A DNA stretch of 34,112 nt from Deltaproteobacteria bacterium (GTDB lineage Bacteria; Desulfobacterota; DSM-4660; Desulfatiglandales; HGW-15), in assembly GCA_019313825.1 (NCBI GenBank), contig JAFDAM010000019.1, positions 1 through 34,112 on the forward strand. The letters are read 5' to 3'. The notes beneath the pieces were generated by a model. It saw only the letters and a list, made by a program, of their open reading frames with translations. It was not told the DNA's origin and made no database searches. The translations under genes and the position numbers were made by a program. Below are positions 21,389-29,786 of the stretch, one piece after another. Numbering within the stretch: position 1 is the first letter of the stretch; each line of letters opens with the position of its first letter.

Positions 21389-22276
21389 ATGGCTGAAGAG
21401 AAAAAACAAGAGTTTTGGAGATGGACTGAGTCCAACTGGAAGAATCCCGACATAGATTGGAAGGATGCCAAATTCGTCACGAGCGGCATCGATGTGGGTT
21501 CGGTCAGTTCTCAGGCTGTTATTATGACTGATGGGGAGATCTTTGCTTATGGGAACATGAGGACAGGGTCGGATAGCCCCGACAGTGCCCGAAATGCCTT
21601 AAAATTCGCCATGGAAGCAACTGACATGCCTGAAGACAGGATGGATTACTGTGTAGGGACCGGCTATGGAAGGGTAAATGTCCCTTTTGCTGACCGAACC
21701 ATCACCGAGATTGCCTGCCATGCGCGGGGTGCAAATTTTATATACGGCCCTGAAGTACGAACTGTACTGGATATAGGCGGTCAGGATATCAAGGCCATCC
21801 AGTGCGATGAGAAGGGAAAGGTGACTAACTTCATTATGAATGATAAGTGCGCAGCAGGAACCGGTCGCGGCATGGAGGTCTTTTCAGACCTTCTTGGTGT
21901 GCCCATTAATTATGTGGGTGATCGGTCTTTCGATGTCAAGGAAGAGCCTCAGCCAGTGTCAAGCACGTGCGTTGTCTATGCCAAATCAGAGGCCACAAGC
22001 CTTTTAAGAAAGGGGTGGAGCACGGAAGAAGTGCTGGCAGCCTATTGCAGCGCCATGGCCGATCGTATCTATTCCCTTGTGGAAAGGGTTGGTGTGGAGC
22101 CGGAGTTTGCAGTAACCGGTGGACTTGCAAAGAATCGCGGTGTCATGGACCGATTAATGCCCATGGTTGGTCTTAAACGTATGAAGACCAAGTGGGACAC
22201 CCAGATAGCCGGCGGCGTCGGTGCCGCCCTTTTTGGATATGCACTATGCCAGAAGGGAAAGGGAAGAAAGAAATAG
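21389..22276 (+). CDS. bzdP: Benzoyl-CoA reductase ATPase subunit, BzdP/BcrA type
   Basis: A 295-residue ASKHA ATPase pairing with BzdQ. It has the Bzd-style N-terminal extension (EFWRWTESNW) before the phosphate loop GIDVGSVSSQAVI. Further motifs are GTGYGRVNVPFAD, TVLDIGGQDIKAI, MNDKCAAGTGRGMEV with the first cluster cysteine, SSTCVVYAKSEATSLL with the second, and FAVTGGLAKNRGVMDRL. Its length matches BzdP of Azoarcus (about 33 kDa) rather than the longer Thauera BcrA, pointing to a Bzd-type enzyme. GGAGG precedes the start. It is flanked by bzdQ and a ferredoxin in the same direction, as expected for an electron-activation module. Related activators of 2-hydroxyacyl-CoA dehydratases are the main alternative. 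Confidence 0.88.
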   Translation: MAEEKKQEFWRWTESNWKNPDIDWKDAKFVTSGIDVGSVSSQAVIMTDGEIFAYGNMRTGSDSPDSARNALKFAMEATDMPEDRMDYCVGTGYGRVNVPFADRTITEIACHARGANFIYGPEVRTVLDIGGQDIKAIQCDEKGKVTNFIMNDKCAAGTGRGMEVFSDLLGVPINYVGDRSFDVKEEPQPVSSTCVVYAKSEATSLLRKGWSTEEVLAAYCSAMADRIYSLVERVGVEPEFAVTGGLAKNRGVMDRLMPMVGLKRMKTKWDTQIAGGVGAALFGYALCQKGKGRKK

Positions 22277-22367
22277 ATATCAAAGTTACGAGGCAATACC
22301 TGATGAGCTTGAACTGATAGTAAAATTACAATATTAAGCAGTCTGATTTTTATATGGAGATATGTAA

Positions 22368-22658
22368 ATGCTCGCGAATTATGGATATAAAGATGCTTCC
22401 GGCGATTTTTTTATCACCATTGATACGGATATCTGTAACGGCTGCGGCGACTGTGTATCAGCATGCCCAGCTGATATCTTTGAAGTGATGGATGAGGACC
22501 CGAACGACCCCCTAAGGGATGAGCCGGTAGCCGTTGTCTCAGCTGATAAAAAGAAGAAACTGAAGTATGAGTGCAATCCCTGTAAACCGGCATCCGAGAG
22601 GCCGCCCCTTCCCTGTGTAGAGGCTTGCAAGGCCGGTGCTATCTCTCATTCATGGTAG
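22368..22658 (+). CDS. Two-cluster [4Fe-4S] ferredoxin (BzdM-like)
   Basis: A 96-residue ferredoxin. Cluster-1 ligands are Cys23-x2-Cys26-x2-Cys29-x3-Cys33-Pro, and cluster-2 ligands are Cys69-x2-Cys72-x10-Cys83-x3-Cys87, with an unusually long insertion between them rich in Asp/Pro and Lys. By position, 91 bp after bzdP, it is the likely electron donor to the BzdPQ ATPases, the role of BzdM in Azoarcus and of the bcr ferredoxin in Thauera. GGAG lies 8-9 nt before the ATG. It is cytoplasmic, with no signal peptide. A hairpin follows about 60 bp downstream. Confidence 0.85.
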   Translation: MLANYGYKDASGDFFITIDTDICNGCGDCVSACPADIFEVMDEDPNDPLRDEPVAVVSADKKKKLKYECNPCKPASERPPLPCVEACKAGAISHSW

Positions 22659-22716
22659 ATAGTTTTCTCTATCTGAAAGTAGTAAAGGAGACATAACCCC
22701 CATATATTTAATCGCA

Positions 22717-22734
22717 GCGGGGCTTGTGCCCCGC
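22717..22734 (+). terminator. GC-rich hairpin after the ferredoxin gene
   Basis: GCGGGGC-TTGT-GCCCCGC, perfect 7-bp stem. A run of T appears about 20 nt later (22754-22760), so it is a possible, not classical, terminator of the bzdQP-ferredoxin operon. Confidence 0.45.
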
Positions 22735-22877
22735 AAAGCGGTATGCGCGAGCATTTTTTTATTGAAAATTGATCAATGTGGGGATCAGTCACTAAACAGA
22801 AAATTCTTGAGAGATTAATTTAATGTCTTGACATCATCTGTGAATTTTCTGATCATACCACGAGATATTTTTAAGGA

Positions 22878-22948
22878 GACCAATGGATATTGTATGTTTA
22901 ACCATTGGTCCGATTTTGTTGGGGGAACCATTCAGAAATACCTTCTGA
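22878..22948 (+). promoter_or_regulatory. Hairpin over a 21-codon ORF in the ubiX leader
   Basis: GACCAATGG (22878-22886) and CCATTGGTC (22902-22910) form a perfect 9-bp stem around a 15-nt loop. The left arm contains the ATG of a short ORF (22883-22948, starting MDIVCLTIGPILLG) preceded by AAGGAG. It may be a leader peptide, or the 5' stub of a lost gene, 77 bp ahead of ubiX. No family is recognised. Confidence 0.4.
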
Positions 22949-23025
22949 TCTGATATGTAAAAGTGATTCTGATCCGAATTGGGATGGAATAAAAACTTGT
23001 AGGGGAAAAGGAAAAGGGAAATGCT

Positions 23026-23589
23026 ATGGTAAAAAGAATTGTTATAGGGATTTCAGGTGCAAGCGGCGTGACTTACGGCGTACGTTTTCTCGAGTTACTC
23101 AAAGAGCAAGGGCATGAAACCCATCTCATTATATCCGAGGCAGGAAAGAGGAATATCGAGATCGAGACGACCTATAAGGCTGCCGAAGTGGAGGCAATGG
23201 CCGATTATGTTTATGACAACAGTGATGTCGGCGCGGCTATTGCAAGCGGCTCATTCCTGACCGATGGGATGGTGGTTGTCCCATGCACAATAAAGACCCT
23301 GTCAGGGATCGCCAACTCTTACACCGCTAATCTGCTTGTAAGGGCAGCGGACGTGACCTTGAAAGAGAAGAGGAAGCTTGCCATGGTGATAAGAGAGACT
23401 CCCCTTCACAAAGGACATCTCAGACTGATGACCATGGCGGCGGATATGGGGGCTCATATACTGCCTCCGGTCCCGTCTTTCTACCATCAGCCGAAGACTA
23501 TTGATGATATTATCAATCAGACCATGGGAAAGATATTCGATTATCTCGGTATTGAGCATGAACTCTTCAGAAGATGGGGTAGTGAGTAG
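23026..23589 (+). CDS. ubiX: UbiX-family flavin prenyltransferase
   Basis: A 187-residue flavoprotein of the UbiX/Pad1 family, which joins dimethylallyl phosphate to FMN to make prenylated FMN for UbiD-type decarboxylases. Family motifs are IVIGISGASGVTYGVRFLELL at the N-terminus, HLIISEAGKRNIEIE, AAIASGSFLTDGMVVVPCTIKTLSGIA, NLLVRAADVTLKEKRKLAMVIRETPLH and PPVPSFYHQPKTIDDIINQ. The length is normal. No ubiD gene lies in the window, so its client decarboxylase must be elsewhere. Position behind the bzd genes suggests a decarboxylating branch feeding benzoyl-CoA, for example from phthalate-type or hydroxybenzoate-type substrates; that is inference. Confidence 0.92.
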   Translation: MVKRIVIGISGASGVTYGVRFLELLKEQGHETHLIISEAGKRNIEIETTYKAAEVEAMADYVYDNSDVGAAIASGSFLTDGMVVVPCTIKTLSGIANSYTANLLVRAADVTLKEKRKLAMVIRETPLHKGHLRLMTMAADMGAHILPPVPSFYHQPKTIDDIINQTMGKIFDYLGIEHELFRRWGSE

Positions 23590-24073
23590 AGAGTCCCGAG
23601 CTCAGTTTTTATAGGTAAGATAATAGCATGGCTGATTCGAGACTATAGCTCCAGTCCTTATACGATATATTCTGGTCTGTGTGCGCAGGCTCGATGTCTC
23701 TCAATAATCCTTATATACAGTCGAAGCAATCTTTGTTGAGATTTTTCCTTTCAGCTCTTCCTCCCTTAATGGGGCGGCGGGATACTCTGATGAGATGGAT
23801 AGCCCAACGAGAATATGATCCAATATTACATTGTTTCTACAAACTGTGGTTCGGCTTCATGAAAACAGAGAATCATTATCTGTAGTCCTATTGGCATATT
23901 GAAACAACTGACTCCTGACAACGAACGATTGAAACCGCCGCTTTGTATGGCTTAAGATTTGCACTTTATACCAGACCCGGATTCCGTATGGAACGATACG
24001 ATTAAAGTGAATTAATCCACCGTCTTCCGGTCCCCGGGTAGTTGGATAACAGAGGGGTGAAATAATACTTCCC
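23590..24073. other. Intergenic; no gene supported
   Basis: About 480 bp between ubiX and the MFS gene. A 68-codon ORF (23679-23885) has no family signature or ribosome-binding site. A short stretch near 23925 (GATTGAAACCGCCG) recalls group II intron 3' ends, but no hairpin can be formed. Confidence 0.35.
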
Positions 24074-25288
24074 ATGTCACGTCTTGCTGTGCTTCACTCG
24101 CTGAAATACCGGGATTTTCGATGGTTGGTAATCAGCTCATTTGCCTCCTTTATGGCAATGAACATGCAGATGATAAGCAGAGGCTGGCTTGTACTCAGGC
24201 TGGCTAACGATTCGCCGTTTGCGCTCTCACTGGTCATGATGGCATTTTCTTTGCCTATTACCTTTCTTTCATTAATCGGAGGCGCATTAGCTGATCGATT
24301 TTCCCGGAAGCACATAATAGTTGTTTGCCAAATCGGCAATGCCCTATTGACCTTTACACTGGCCACGCTGGATCAAGCCGGCCTGATCAGATTCTGGCAT
24401 TTATTAGTGGTTGGTTTAATCAACGGGTCCCTGATGGCCTTCAACATGCCCAGCCGGCAGTCGATAATCTCGAACATAGTGCCCTTTGACGGCCTGACTA
24501 ACGCCATTGCCCTCAGCAGCTCCGCCTTGAACCTGACCCGGATTGCCGGCCCGGGATTGGCCGGTCTATTGATTATCTACATTGATACCTCGGGCGTGTT
24601 TTATTTGAATTCAGGTCTCTATCTGTTCGCGGCGCTGTCTATCGCGATGCTCAGGACCGGCAAAGAACCGGCAAGCCGAAGTCGCAAGAGTATGTCCGGT
24701 GATATCCGCGAGGGATTTTCATATGCCATGAAAGATCCGATCCTCCTGGGACTCATCATTATGCTGTTCTTGTCGACGTTGTTTGGATTCCCTTACATTC
24801 CGCTGCTGCCTGCCTGGGCACGGGAAGTACTTGGTGTACGTTCAGACAGCCTTGGATTATTGATGATGATGATGGGGCTTGGGGGTTTTACCGGAACGAT
24901 GATACTGGCCTCTCTGCAGGCCTATAAAAAGCGCGGCGCCTTGCTGCTTATGACATGTTTGCTATGGGGAGTGGCGATATGCATATTCTCGAAGAGCACG
25001 ACTTATACCATAACCCTACCTCTCCTTTTTATTGTAGGTTTAATAGGCCAGTTTTTCATGACACTCAGCATGACACTTCTCCAGGTATATTCATCCGTGG
25101 AAATGCGAGGAAGGGTTATGAGCATAAGCATGCTGACCTTCGGTCTTATGCCTCTCAGCGCTGTCCCGTTCGGCGCTATCGCAGAGAACATAGGAACCGC
25201 CAATTCGTTGTTTTATAGTGGAGCTATACTGATAGTCTTAACCATAATCTTTGCTTTGTGGGATCGTAAATTAAGTGAGGTAGCATAA
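24074..25288 (+). CDS. MFS transporter (EntS/MFS_3-like exporter)
   Basis: A 404-residue major facilitator with 12 predicted membrane helices. It begins with the motif typical of the EntS/DUF894 (MFS_3) group (SLKYRDFRWLVISSFASFMAMNMQ). The loop between helices 2 and 3 reads GGALADRFSRKH, the MFS motif A, and NMPSRQSIISNIV is another family block. These proteins export siderophores, drugs or other small molecules by proton antiport. No associated biosynthesis gene is present, so the substrate is unknown. It stands alone, with a REP-like palindrome about 85 bp downstream. Confidence 0.88.
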   Translation: MSRLAVLHSLKYRDFRWLVISSFASFMAMNMQMISRGWLVLRLANDSPFALSLVMMAFSLPITFLSLIGGALADRFSRKHIIVVCQIGNALLTFTLATLDQAGLIRFWHLLVVGLINGSLMAFNMPSRQSIISNIVPFDGLTNAIALSSSALNLTRIAGPGLAGLLIIYIDTSGVFYLNSGLYLFAALSIAMLRTGKEPASRSRKSMSGDIREGFSYAMKDPILLGLIIMLFLSTLFGFPYIPLLPAWAREVLGVRSDSLGLLMMMMGLGGFTGTMILASLQAYKKRGALLLMTCLLWGVAICIFSKSTTYTITLPLLFIVGLIGQFFMTLSMTLLQVYSSVEMRGRVMSISMLTFGLMPLSAVPFGAIAENIGTANSLFYSGAILIVLTIIFALWDRKLSEVA

Positions 25289-25371
25289 CTAATCTCATTA
25301 AAACACTGGCTCGGCTGTTGATGTGTTGAAAGGATGCTTAAGGCATTGATAAAATCATTGGAAAACAAACA

Positions 25372-25404
25372 CTTGTCGAAGACCCCGCGCACTTTTACGG
25401 GGAA
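25372..25404. repeat. REP-like palindrome, copy 1
   Basis: TTGTCGAAGACCCCG followed by GCGCACTTTTACGGGG. A close copy lies inverted at 31445-31476 and a shorter one at 26671-26694. It lies just downstream of the MFS gene. Confidence 0.6.
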
Positions 25405-25457
25405 CCCTTGAGTCCGGGAACCCCTGTCCGCCTATCTTTGTGGTGGACTTGATCACT

Positions 25458-25479
25458 TTCTCCCAACTAATTGGGAGAA
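25458..25479 (-). terminator. Hairpin between convergent MFS and MBL genes
   Basis: TTCTCCCAA-CTAA-TTGGGAGAA, perfect 9-bp stem, 6 bp downstream of the MBL-hydrolase stop. There is no clear T-run, so it may act as a bidirectional or weak terminator. Confidence 0.5.
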
Positions 25480-25485
25480 GAACCT

Positions 25486-26433
25486 TTAATTATTATCCCA
25501 CCAAAATTCCAGGCCCTGCGCATTGATTTCCACATCCATCTCCAACAATTCACGGCACTTGTGGTCAGGCAAAGTACAACCCTGTAGGCGAAGCTCATCC
25601 ATGAAGTAACTGAGGATGACTTCAAACAATAATCTATGGCGTTCTTCACCCTTCTCCGCAAGAGACTCCATAAGAGCGACCTGTCTGTCTATGGAATCAT
25701 GCATTTTTTTAGCAAGCCGGGGGGTATAAGTGACTTCTCCGTAATGGCCGAGATACATCTTTTCCGGGTTATAGGACATTAAACGATCTATCGAGTTATG
25801 CAGGGCTGTTGGATCAAATTGTACCGGAGTTGTTGTAGCAAAGATGGAAGCCCCCTTCGGGGTATCAAGCTCTTTGTATGAGATGCCGAAGGTATCCCCT
25901 GTAAAGAAGACGTTGGCGCGTTCATCGAACACACAAAAATGATGTCTGGAATGACCCGGTGTATCAATAAAAGAGAGGGGACGGCCGTTGAGCTTAATAA
26001 CGTGATCGTCACCCGCCTCAATTATCCGTTCTGCGGGGACAGATACGACTTCCCCATAATTTTCTCGAAAAACCGCTTCTCCATAAACAGAAAGTACCCC
26101 GGCAACCAGTTTGACCGGATCCGTCATGTGTCGTGCGCCGTACGGATGAACAACGAGACGAGCCTTTGGTAAAAACTGCATCAGCCTGCCGGCACCACCG
26201 GCGTGATCTAAATGCACGTGAGTGACAATGACATAATCGACATTTTCCCGAGGGATATTCTTCTTTTTTAAGACATCAAGCAGTCGGGGAACGGAGTATG
26301 TTGTACCCACGTCAACATAGGCCGCGCGGTTGTCTTCGATTATTAGATGGCTGGCCGCCAGGCAAGGTCGAGCAAAGCCCGTATCTATGGTAGTGATACC
26401 AAATGCATGTTCTTGGAAGAAGTTGTTGTCCAT
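25486..26433 (-). CDS. MBL-fold metallo-hydrolase, 315 aa
   Basis: The di-metal binding motif is HVHLDHAGG (about residues 72-80). The next ligands are the His of DTPGHSRHHFCVF, the Asp of FFTGDTFGISY and probably the His of YLGHYGEVTY. The overall pattern is that of glyoxalase-II-like metallo-beta-lactamase-fold hydrolases acting on thioesters, lactones or phosphoesters. The C-terminal 90 residues are helical and specific to this subgroup. It belongs to a set of three minus-strand genes with the PPC-domain and Mrp genes, but the gaps of more than 100-300 bp make a single operon uncertain. The substrate is not predictable; a CoA-thioesterase role would fit the context. Confidence 0.85.
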   Translation of the reverse strand: MDNNFFQEHAFGITTIDTGFARPCLAASHLIIEDNRAAYVDVGTTYSVPRLLDVLKKKNIPRENVDYVIVTHVHLDHAGGAGRLMQFLPKARLVVHPYGARHMTDPVKLVAGVLSVYGEAVFRENYGEVVSVPAERIIEAGDDHVIKLNGRPLSFIDTPGHSRHHFCVFDERANVFFTGDTFGISYKELDTPKGASIFATTTPVQFDPTALHNSIDRLMSYNPEKMYLGHYGEVTYTPRLAKKMHDSIDRQVALMESLAEKGEERHRLLFEVILSYFMDELRLQGCTLPDHKCRELLEMDVEINAQGLEFWWDNN

Positions 26434-26758
26434 GATCAGAATTTATATAATATATCTAAGTGCGGAACCTATCGAAGGCCCTTACACCCTCGCCTGTAGA
26501 TCGGCAACTTTATCCGTATATTGAACTCTCGCTTTATGGGGGTAAGAGTCAATGGGCTCTGCCTGAAAAAGGCAGTCTAATTCGGCAATGCCGATTAATA
26601 AGGCTTAAGGCCGAAGGCTGAAAGAAGGAGCTGTTCCTGTTTTTTGCCGTATACCTTATGCCTTATGACTGTCGAAGATCCCGGTTTATCGGGGCGTTTT
26701 GCAAAGGTCTCACACCCTTTTAGGGTGCAAACAAAGCCACGTCCTTAGGGGGCGTGCT
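26434..26758. other. Intergenic with several small hairpins
   Basis: Contains CTGCCT-GAAAA-AGGCAG, TCGGCA-A-TGCCGA, a REP-like copy at 26671-26694 (GTCGAAGATCCCGGTTTATC then GGGG) and CACCC-TTTTA-GGGTG. No coding sequence was seen. The last hairpins could terminate the PPC-domain gene that ends at 26759. Confidence 0.45.
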
Positions 26759-27208
26759 TTATTTGCCCTGGACATCAAGAAGTGCGAATCCGCTAGAATC
26801 GTCCTTAATACGTTTCGCATTCGTACCAACAATCTCATAGAGGATGACTTCCCCTATGAGCCATGTTGAGACACCCGGACGCAGACATCCGCTCATTGTA
26901 TTTCCCGAACGCCCGAGGGCGGCGTGTATATGAAGGACCGGTTTCCCATCCTCACCAGGGGCAAGAACACCCACCCCAGCCACTTCATGCGCACCGTCAA
27001 CGGGCAGAAACATCGGTTCCGGCGGCATCATATCAGAGTGCCGCGGACCGACAACGATCTCACCAGCTCCTATGCCCCCTACCAGGATAGCGTGTCCAAC
27101 TGAAACCCCATTCTGCTCAGCGAACTGCTCGATACAATCAGGTACAATGTCGCCATCCTCAAGTCGTATTACAAACACTCTGCCTGTCTTCCCTTCACAT
27201 GCTTTCAT
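26759..27208 (-). CDS. PPC/DUF296-domain protein (PD1-like)
   Basis: A 149-residue protein covering a whole PPC (plant and prokaryote conserved, DUF296) domain. Matching blocks are FVIRLEDGDIVPDCIEQFA, VGHAILVGGIGAGEIVVG and VLHIHAALGRSGNTMSGCL. The His residues of HIHA and the later H-containing loop are the usual metal site in bacterial members. In plants the domain accompanies AT-hooks; bacterial stand-alone members form trimers with no proven function. TAAGGAG lies 7 nt before the ATG. It is downstream of the tandem Mrp gene in the same direction, with a gap of 128 bp. Confidence 0.85.
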   Translation of the reverse strand: MKACEGKTGRVFVIRLEDGDIVPDCIEQFAEQNGVSVGHAILVGGIGAGEIVVGPRHSDMMPPEPMFLPVDGAHEVAGVGVLAPGEDGKPVLHIHAALGRSGNTMSGCLRPGVSTWLIGEVILYEIVGTNAKRIKDDSSGFALLDVQGK

Positions 27209-27336
27209 AATAGATCTCCTTAGATGATCCTGTAATCCTCCTTAAGTAGTACACTGCTCGCGGATTATCAAAGCCCGATCCTTCGTCGGGATTATTTGCA
27301 TAGGAGAAAATATACACTACCATGCGGGCTCTGAGC

Positions 27337-29235
27337 CTAAAGTAAACCCTCATCATCTCCCACAGCCTCTTGGAGCTTATCCACTATCGCAAAGAGACTT
27401 TGGGAGGCACTTGACTCCGGATATTTCACTATAAAGGGCTCACCATTAACACAATCCTCATATATCCTGTTATCAAGTGGTATATCTCCAAGGAACGGTA
27501 CTCCGACCTCCTGTGCAATATCCCTTGTCTCCCTGGACCCGCACATCCTGAATATATTGTTACAGTCAGGACATACAAATCGGCTCATATTCTCGACAAT
27601 GCCCAGAACGGGTGCATCGGCCTGCCGGCATAGACTTATGCTTTTTCTCGCAACCACCTGGGGACTTTCAGAAGGCAGGGTTATTATCAATGTGCCATCC
27701 AGATCCGGGGTATATTGTAACAGCCCGTAAGATTCCGCACCCGTGCCGGGCGGCAGGTCCACGATCAGGTAATCCAGGTTGCCGTAGTCGACATTGTTTA
27801 GAAACTGCTCTATGGTTGTTTTCTTTAAGGAGTCGAACCAGGTTATGGCCTCACCTGTCTGGAGCAGGAAAGCCATGGATATCACACCGACATTCTCAGT
27901 TCCCAGGATGGGAACCATTCCGTTGCTTCCTAATTTCAGTCTTTTTCCTTCTACCCCCAAAAGCCTTGGGATACAAGGGCCATGAAGATCGCAGTCCAAT
28001 ACGGTTACCTTCTTTCCTCTCAAAGCCAGGGCTGCGGCGAGATTGGCGGAAAATGTAGATTTCCCTACACCTCCTTTACAGCTCATAACGGCGATTTTAT
28101 GTTTGATTCCGCTCATGGCTTTTTTAATCACCTGCAGTGATTTATCAATAAAACGTCTGTCATCTTTTTGAGGATATGTGCACTGAAAATAATCGTTACA
28201 TCCATAGCAGCTTTTTCTATAGCAGGAGCGGCCAACATTTATCTGGATGATATCCATTTGCCGGCCTTCAGGTTCCTCTTCAGGGCTTTCCTTTTTGCCT
28301 TTCTGTCCTTTTCCTCCTGTCTTTTTCTCTATCATAGAGATTATATCGATAAAATTTTTTGAAGCATCGGAATCCGGATATTCAAGCAGAAAAGAATTTC
28401 CTCTGTCGGCGGCATTTACTATTAGAGGATCGTGACCTATCTTACCAAGAAGGGGGATGCCTAATTCTTCGGCAAGGGCGTTTCCGGAACCAAATTCGAC
28501 CATATAGCTCTTGCCGCAATTAGGACAAATAAATCCGCTCATGTTCTCGATCAGTCCGATGATCGGTATCCTGGTTTTCCTGCATAGGGTAATGCCCCTT
28601 CTTACCACATGTCCCGCCATATCGGACGGGATAGTTATCATGATGGCGCCGCTGATCTGCGGTAGATACTTGAACAGATTTACGGACTCCGAACCGGTCC
28701 CGGGCGGCATGTCAATTATTAGATAATCAGTATAACCGTAATTAACATTAGCCAGAAACAGCTCCAGGGCACCTCGTTTTTTATCACTGAGCCATGTGAC
28801 AGGGGTATCGTCTTCAAAGAGAAAGGAGGTTGAGACTATCTTGATGCCTAAAGGACCTTTGGGGGGTATAATTCCTCCGGGGCTGTCAACCAAACGCCCT
28901 TTACGGACACCTAAGATGCTGGTTATGCTAGGACCGTGTAGGTCGGAGTCGATTATCGCAACAGAGTATCCTTTTTTTGCAAGGGCAACTGCCAGGTTTG
29001 CGCTGATTATGGATTTTCCTACACCACCCTTGCCGCTCATAACCGGAATAATATTCCCTACATTTCTCATATTATCCAAGACACTCCTAAACCGGCCGCG
29101 TTCGTAAAAATCGAGTCTGCGAGGAGAGGGACAATCAAAAAAACGATAGCAATCCTCACAGATGAAATCACATTTCCAGCCTATCTCAACGTTTATAGCG
29201 AGCAGGTTCATCAATTTGTCTTTATCTTCAGTCAT
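27337..29235 (-). CDS. Tandem-duplicated Mrp/NBP35-type P-loop ATPase
   Basis: A 632-residue protein made of two complete Mrp/ApbC units. Each half has a Cys-rich entry (CDFICEDCYRFFDC; CYRKSCYGCNDYFQC), a deviant Walker A (SGKGGVGKS; SCKGGVGKST), DSDLHGPS or DCDLHGPC, the switch region DMPPGTGSES or DLPPGTGAES, and ENMSGFICPNCGK or ENMSRFVCPDCNN with the CPxC pair that bridges an Fe-S cluster between subunits. Single-unit Mrp proteins (about 270-380 aa) act as homodimers carrying and transferring [4Fe-4S] clusters; here the dimer appears covalently linked. A promoter nearly identical to that of paaX lies upstream. It may mature Fe-S or Mo/W enzymes of this locus, which is inference. Confidence 0.9.
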   Translation of the reverse strand: MTEDKDKLMNLLAINVEIGWKCDFICEDCYRFFDCPSPRRLDFYERGRFRSVLDNMRNVGNIIPVMSGKGGVGKSIISANLAVALAKKGYSVAIIDSDLHGPSITSILGVRKGRLVDSPGGIIPPKGPLGIKIVSTSFLFEDDTPVTWLSDKKRGALELFLANVNYGYTDYLIIDMPPGTGSESVNLFKYLPQISGAIMITIPSDMAGHVVRRGITLCRKTRIPIIGLIENMSGFICPNCGKSYMVEFGSGNALAEELGIPLLGKIGHDPLIVNAADRGNSFLLEYPDSDASKNFIDIISMIEKKTGGKGQKGKKESPEEEPEGRQMDIIQINVGRSCYRKSCYGCNDYFQCTYPQKDDRRFIDKSLQVIKKAMSGIKHKIAVMSCKGGVGKSTFSANLAAALALRGKKVTVLDCDLHGPCIPRLLGVEGKRLKLGSNGMVPILGTENVGVISMAFLLQTGEAITWFDSLKKTTIEQFLNNVDYGNLDYLIVDLPPGTGAESYGLLQYTPDLDGTLIITLPSESPQVVARKSISLCRQADAPVLGIVENMSRFVCPDCNNIFRMCGSRETRDIAQEVGVPFLGDIPLDNRIYEDCVNGEPFIVKYPESSASQSLFAIVDKLQEAVGDDEGLL

Positions 29236-29369
29236 ATTAATCCGGCTTCTATCTTATTGTTCGGCTGTCTTAACATCTGTGGTTATCCAGGTGGTGGAAT
29301 CAAGTTAACCCCAAATACGGACTCTCCAATCCTGATATCAAGGCTTGGCAAGCTCTTTTCAAGGAAGGA

Positions 29370-29398
29370 ATAATAAGAGAAAGACGGTTGTGTGTCAA
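29370..29398 (-). promoter_or_regulatory. paaX-type promoter in front of the Mrp gene
   Basis: On the minus strand, TTGACA (29398-29393), a 17-bp spacer and TATTAT (29375-29370). The surrounding 52 bp (29353-29404) closely match the paaX promoter region 12215-12266. Transcription would reach the Mrp start after about 130 nt. Confidence 0.75.
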
Positions 29399-29404
29399 TT
29401 ATTA

Positions 29405-29785
29405 CCTTTATGCACTCTTGTCCAAAATCGATTTTGAGCAATACGCCGCAGGGAGGAGAGATCGAAGGCAATCCCGCTAGGAGCGGGACAGAGGATGTCT
29501 TGATGGTGGATCAGGGTTTTATAAAAGGGTTGACAGTATTTTTATTCATGATCAAATAAAACTTGTTTAAACAATAATCAATAGAGCCTGTTTTCTCTAC
29601 AGTTTTCTATCAGATTTGGCGCTGATCGAAAATATTGAATTAGTATCAAGAATAATTTCTTTTCAATCATCCTAGGGGCTCTTATAATTCAATATTAAGC
29701 AACTATAAAGATAGAAACCTCTCTGCTGAGTCGATTATATTTTCAATAACTTAAGATCATCAAGATAATTAAATAAGAGGGACGG
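29405..29785. other. Intergenic; nothing recognised
   Basis: AT-rich sequence between the Mrp promoter and the palindromic element at 29787. Only a small CCCGCTA/TAGCGGG-type palindrome near 29475 was noticed. Confidence 0.4.
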
Positions 29786-29786
29786 T

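Noticed and set aside
23915-23960. Second group II intron domain V relic
   Set aside because: Only a short resemblance (GATTGAAACCGCCG); the partner strand of the hairpin is missing.
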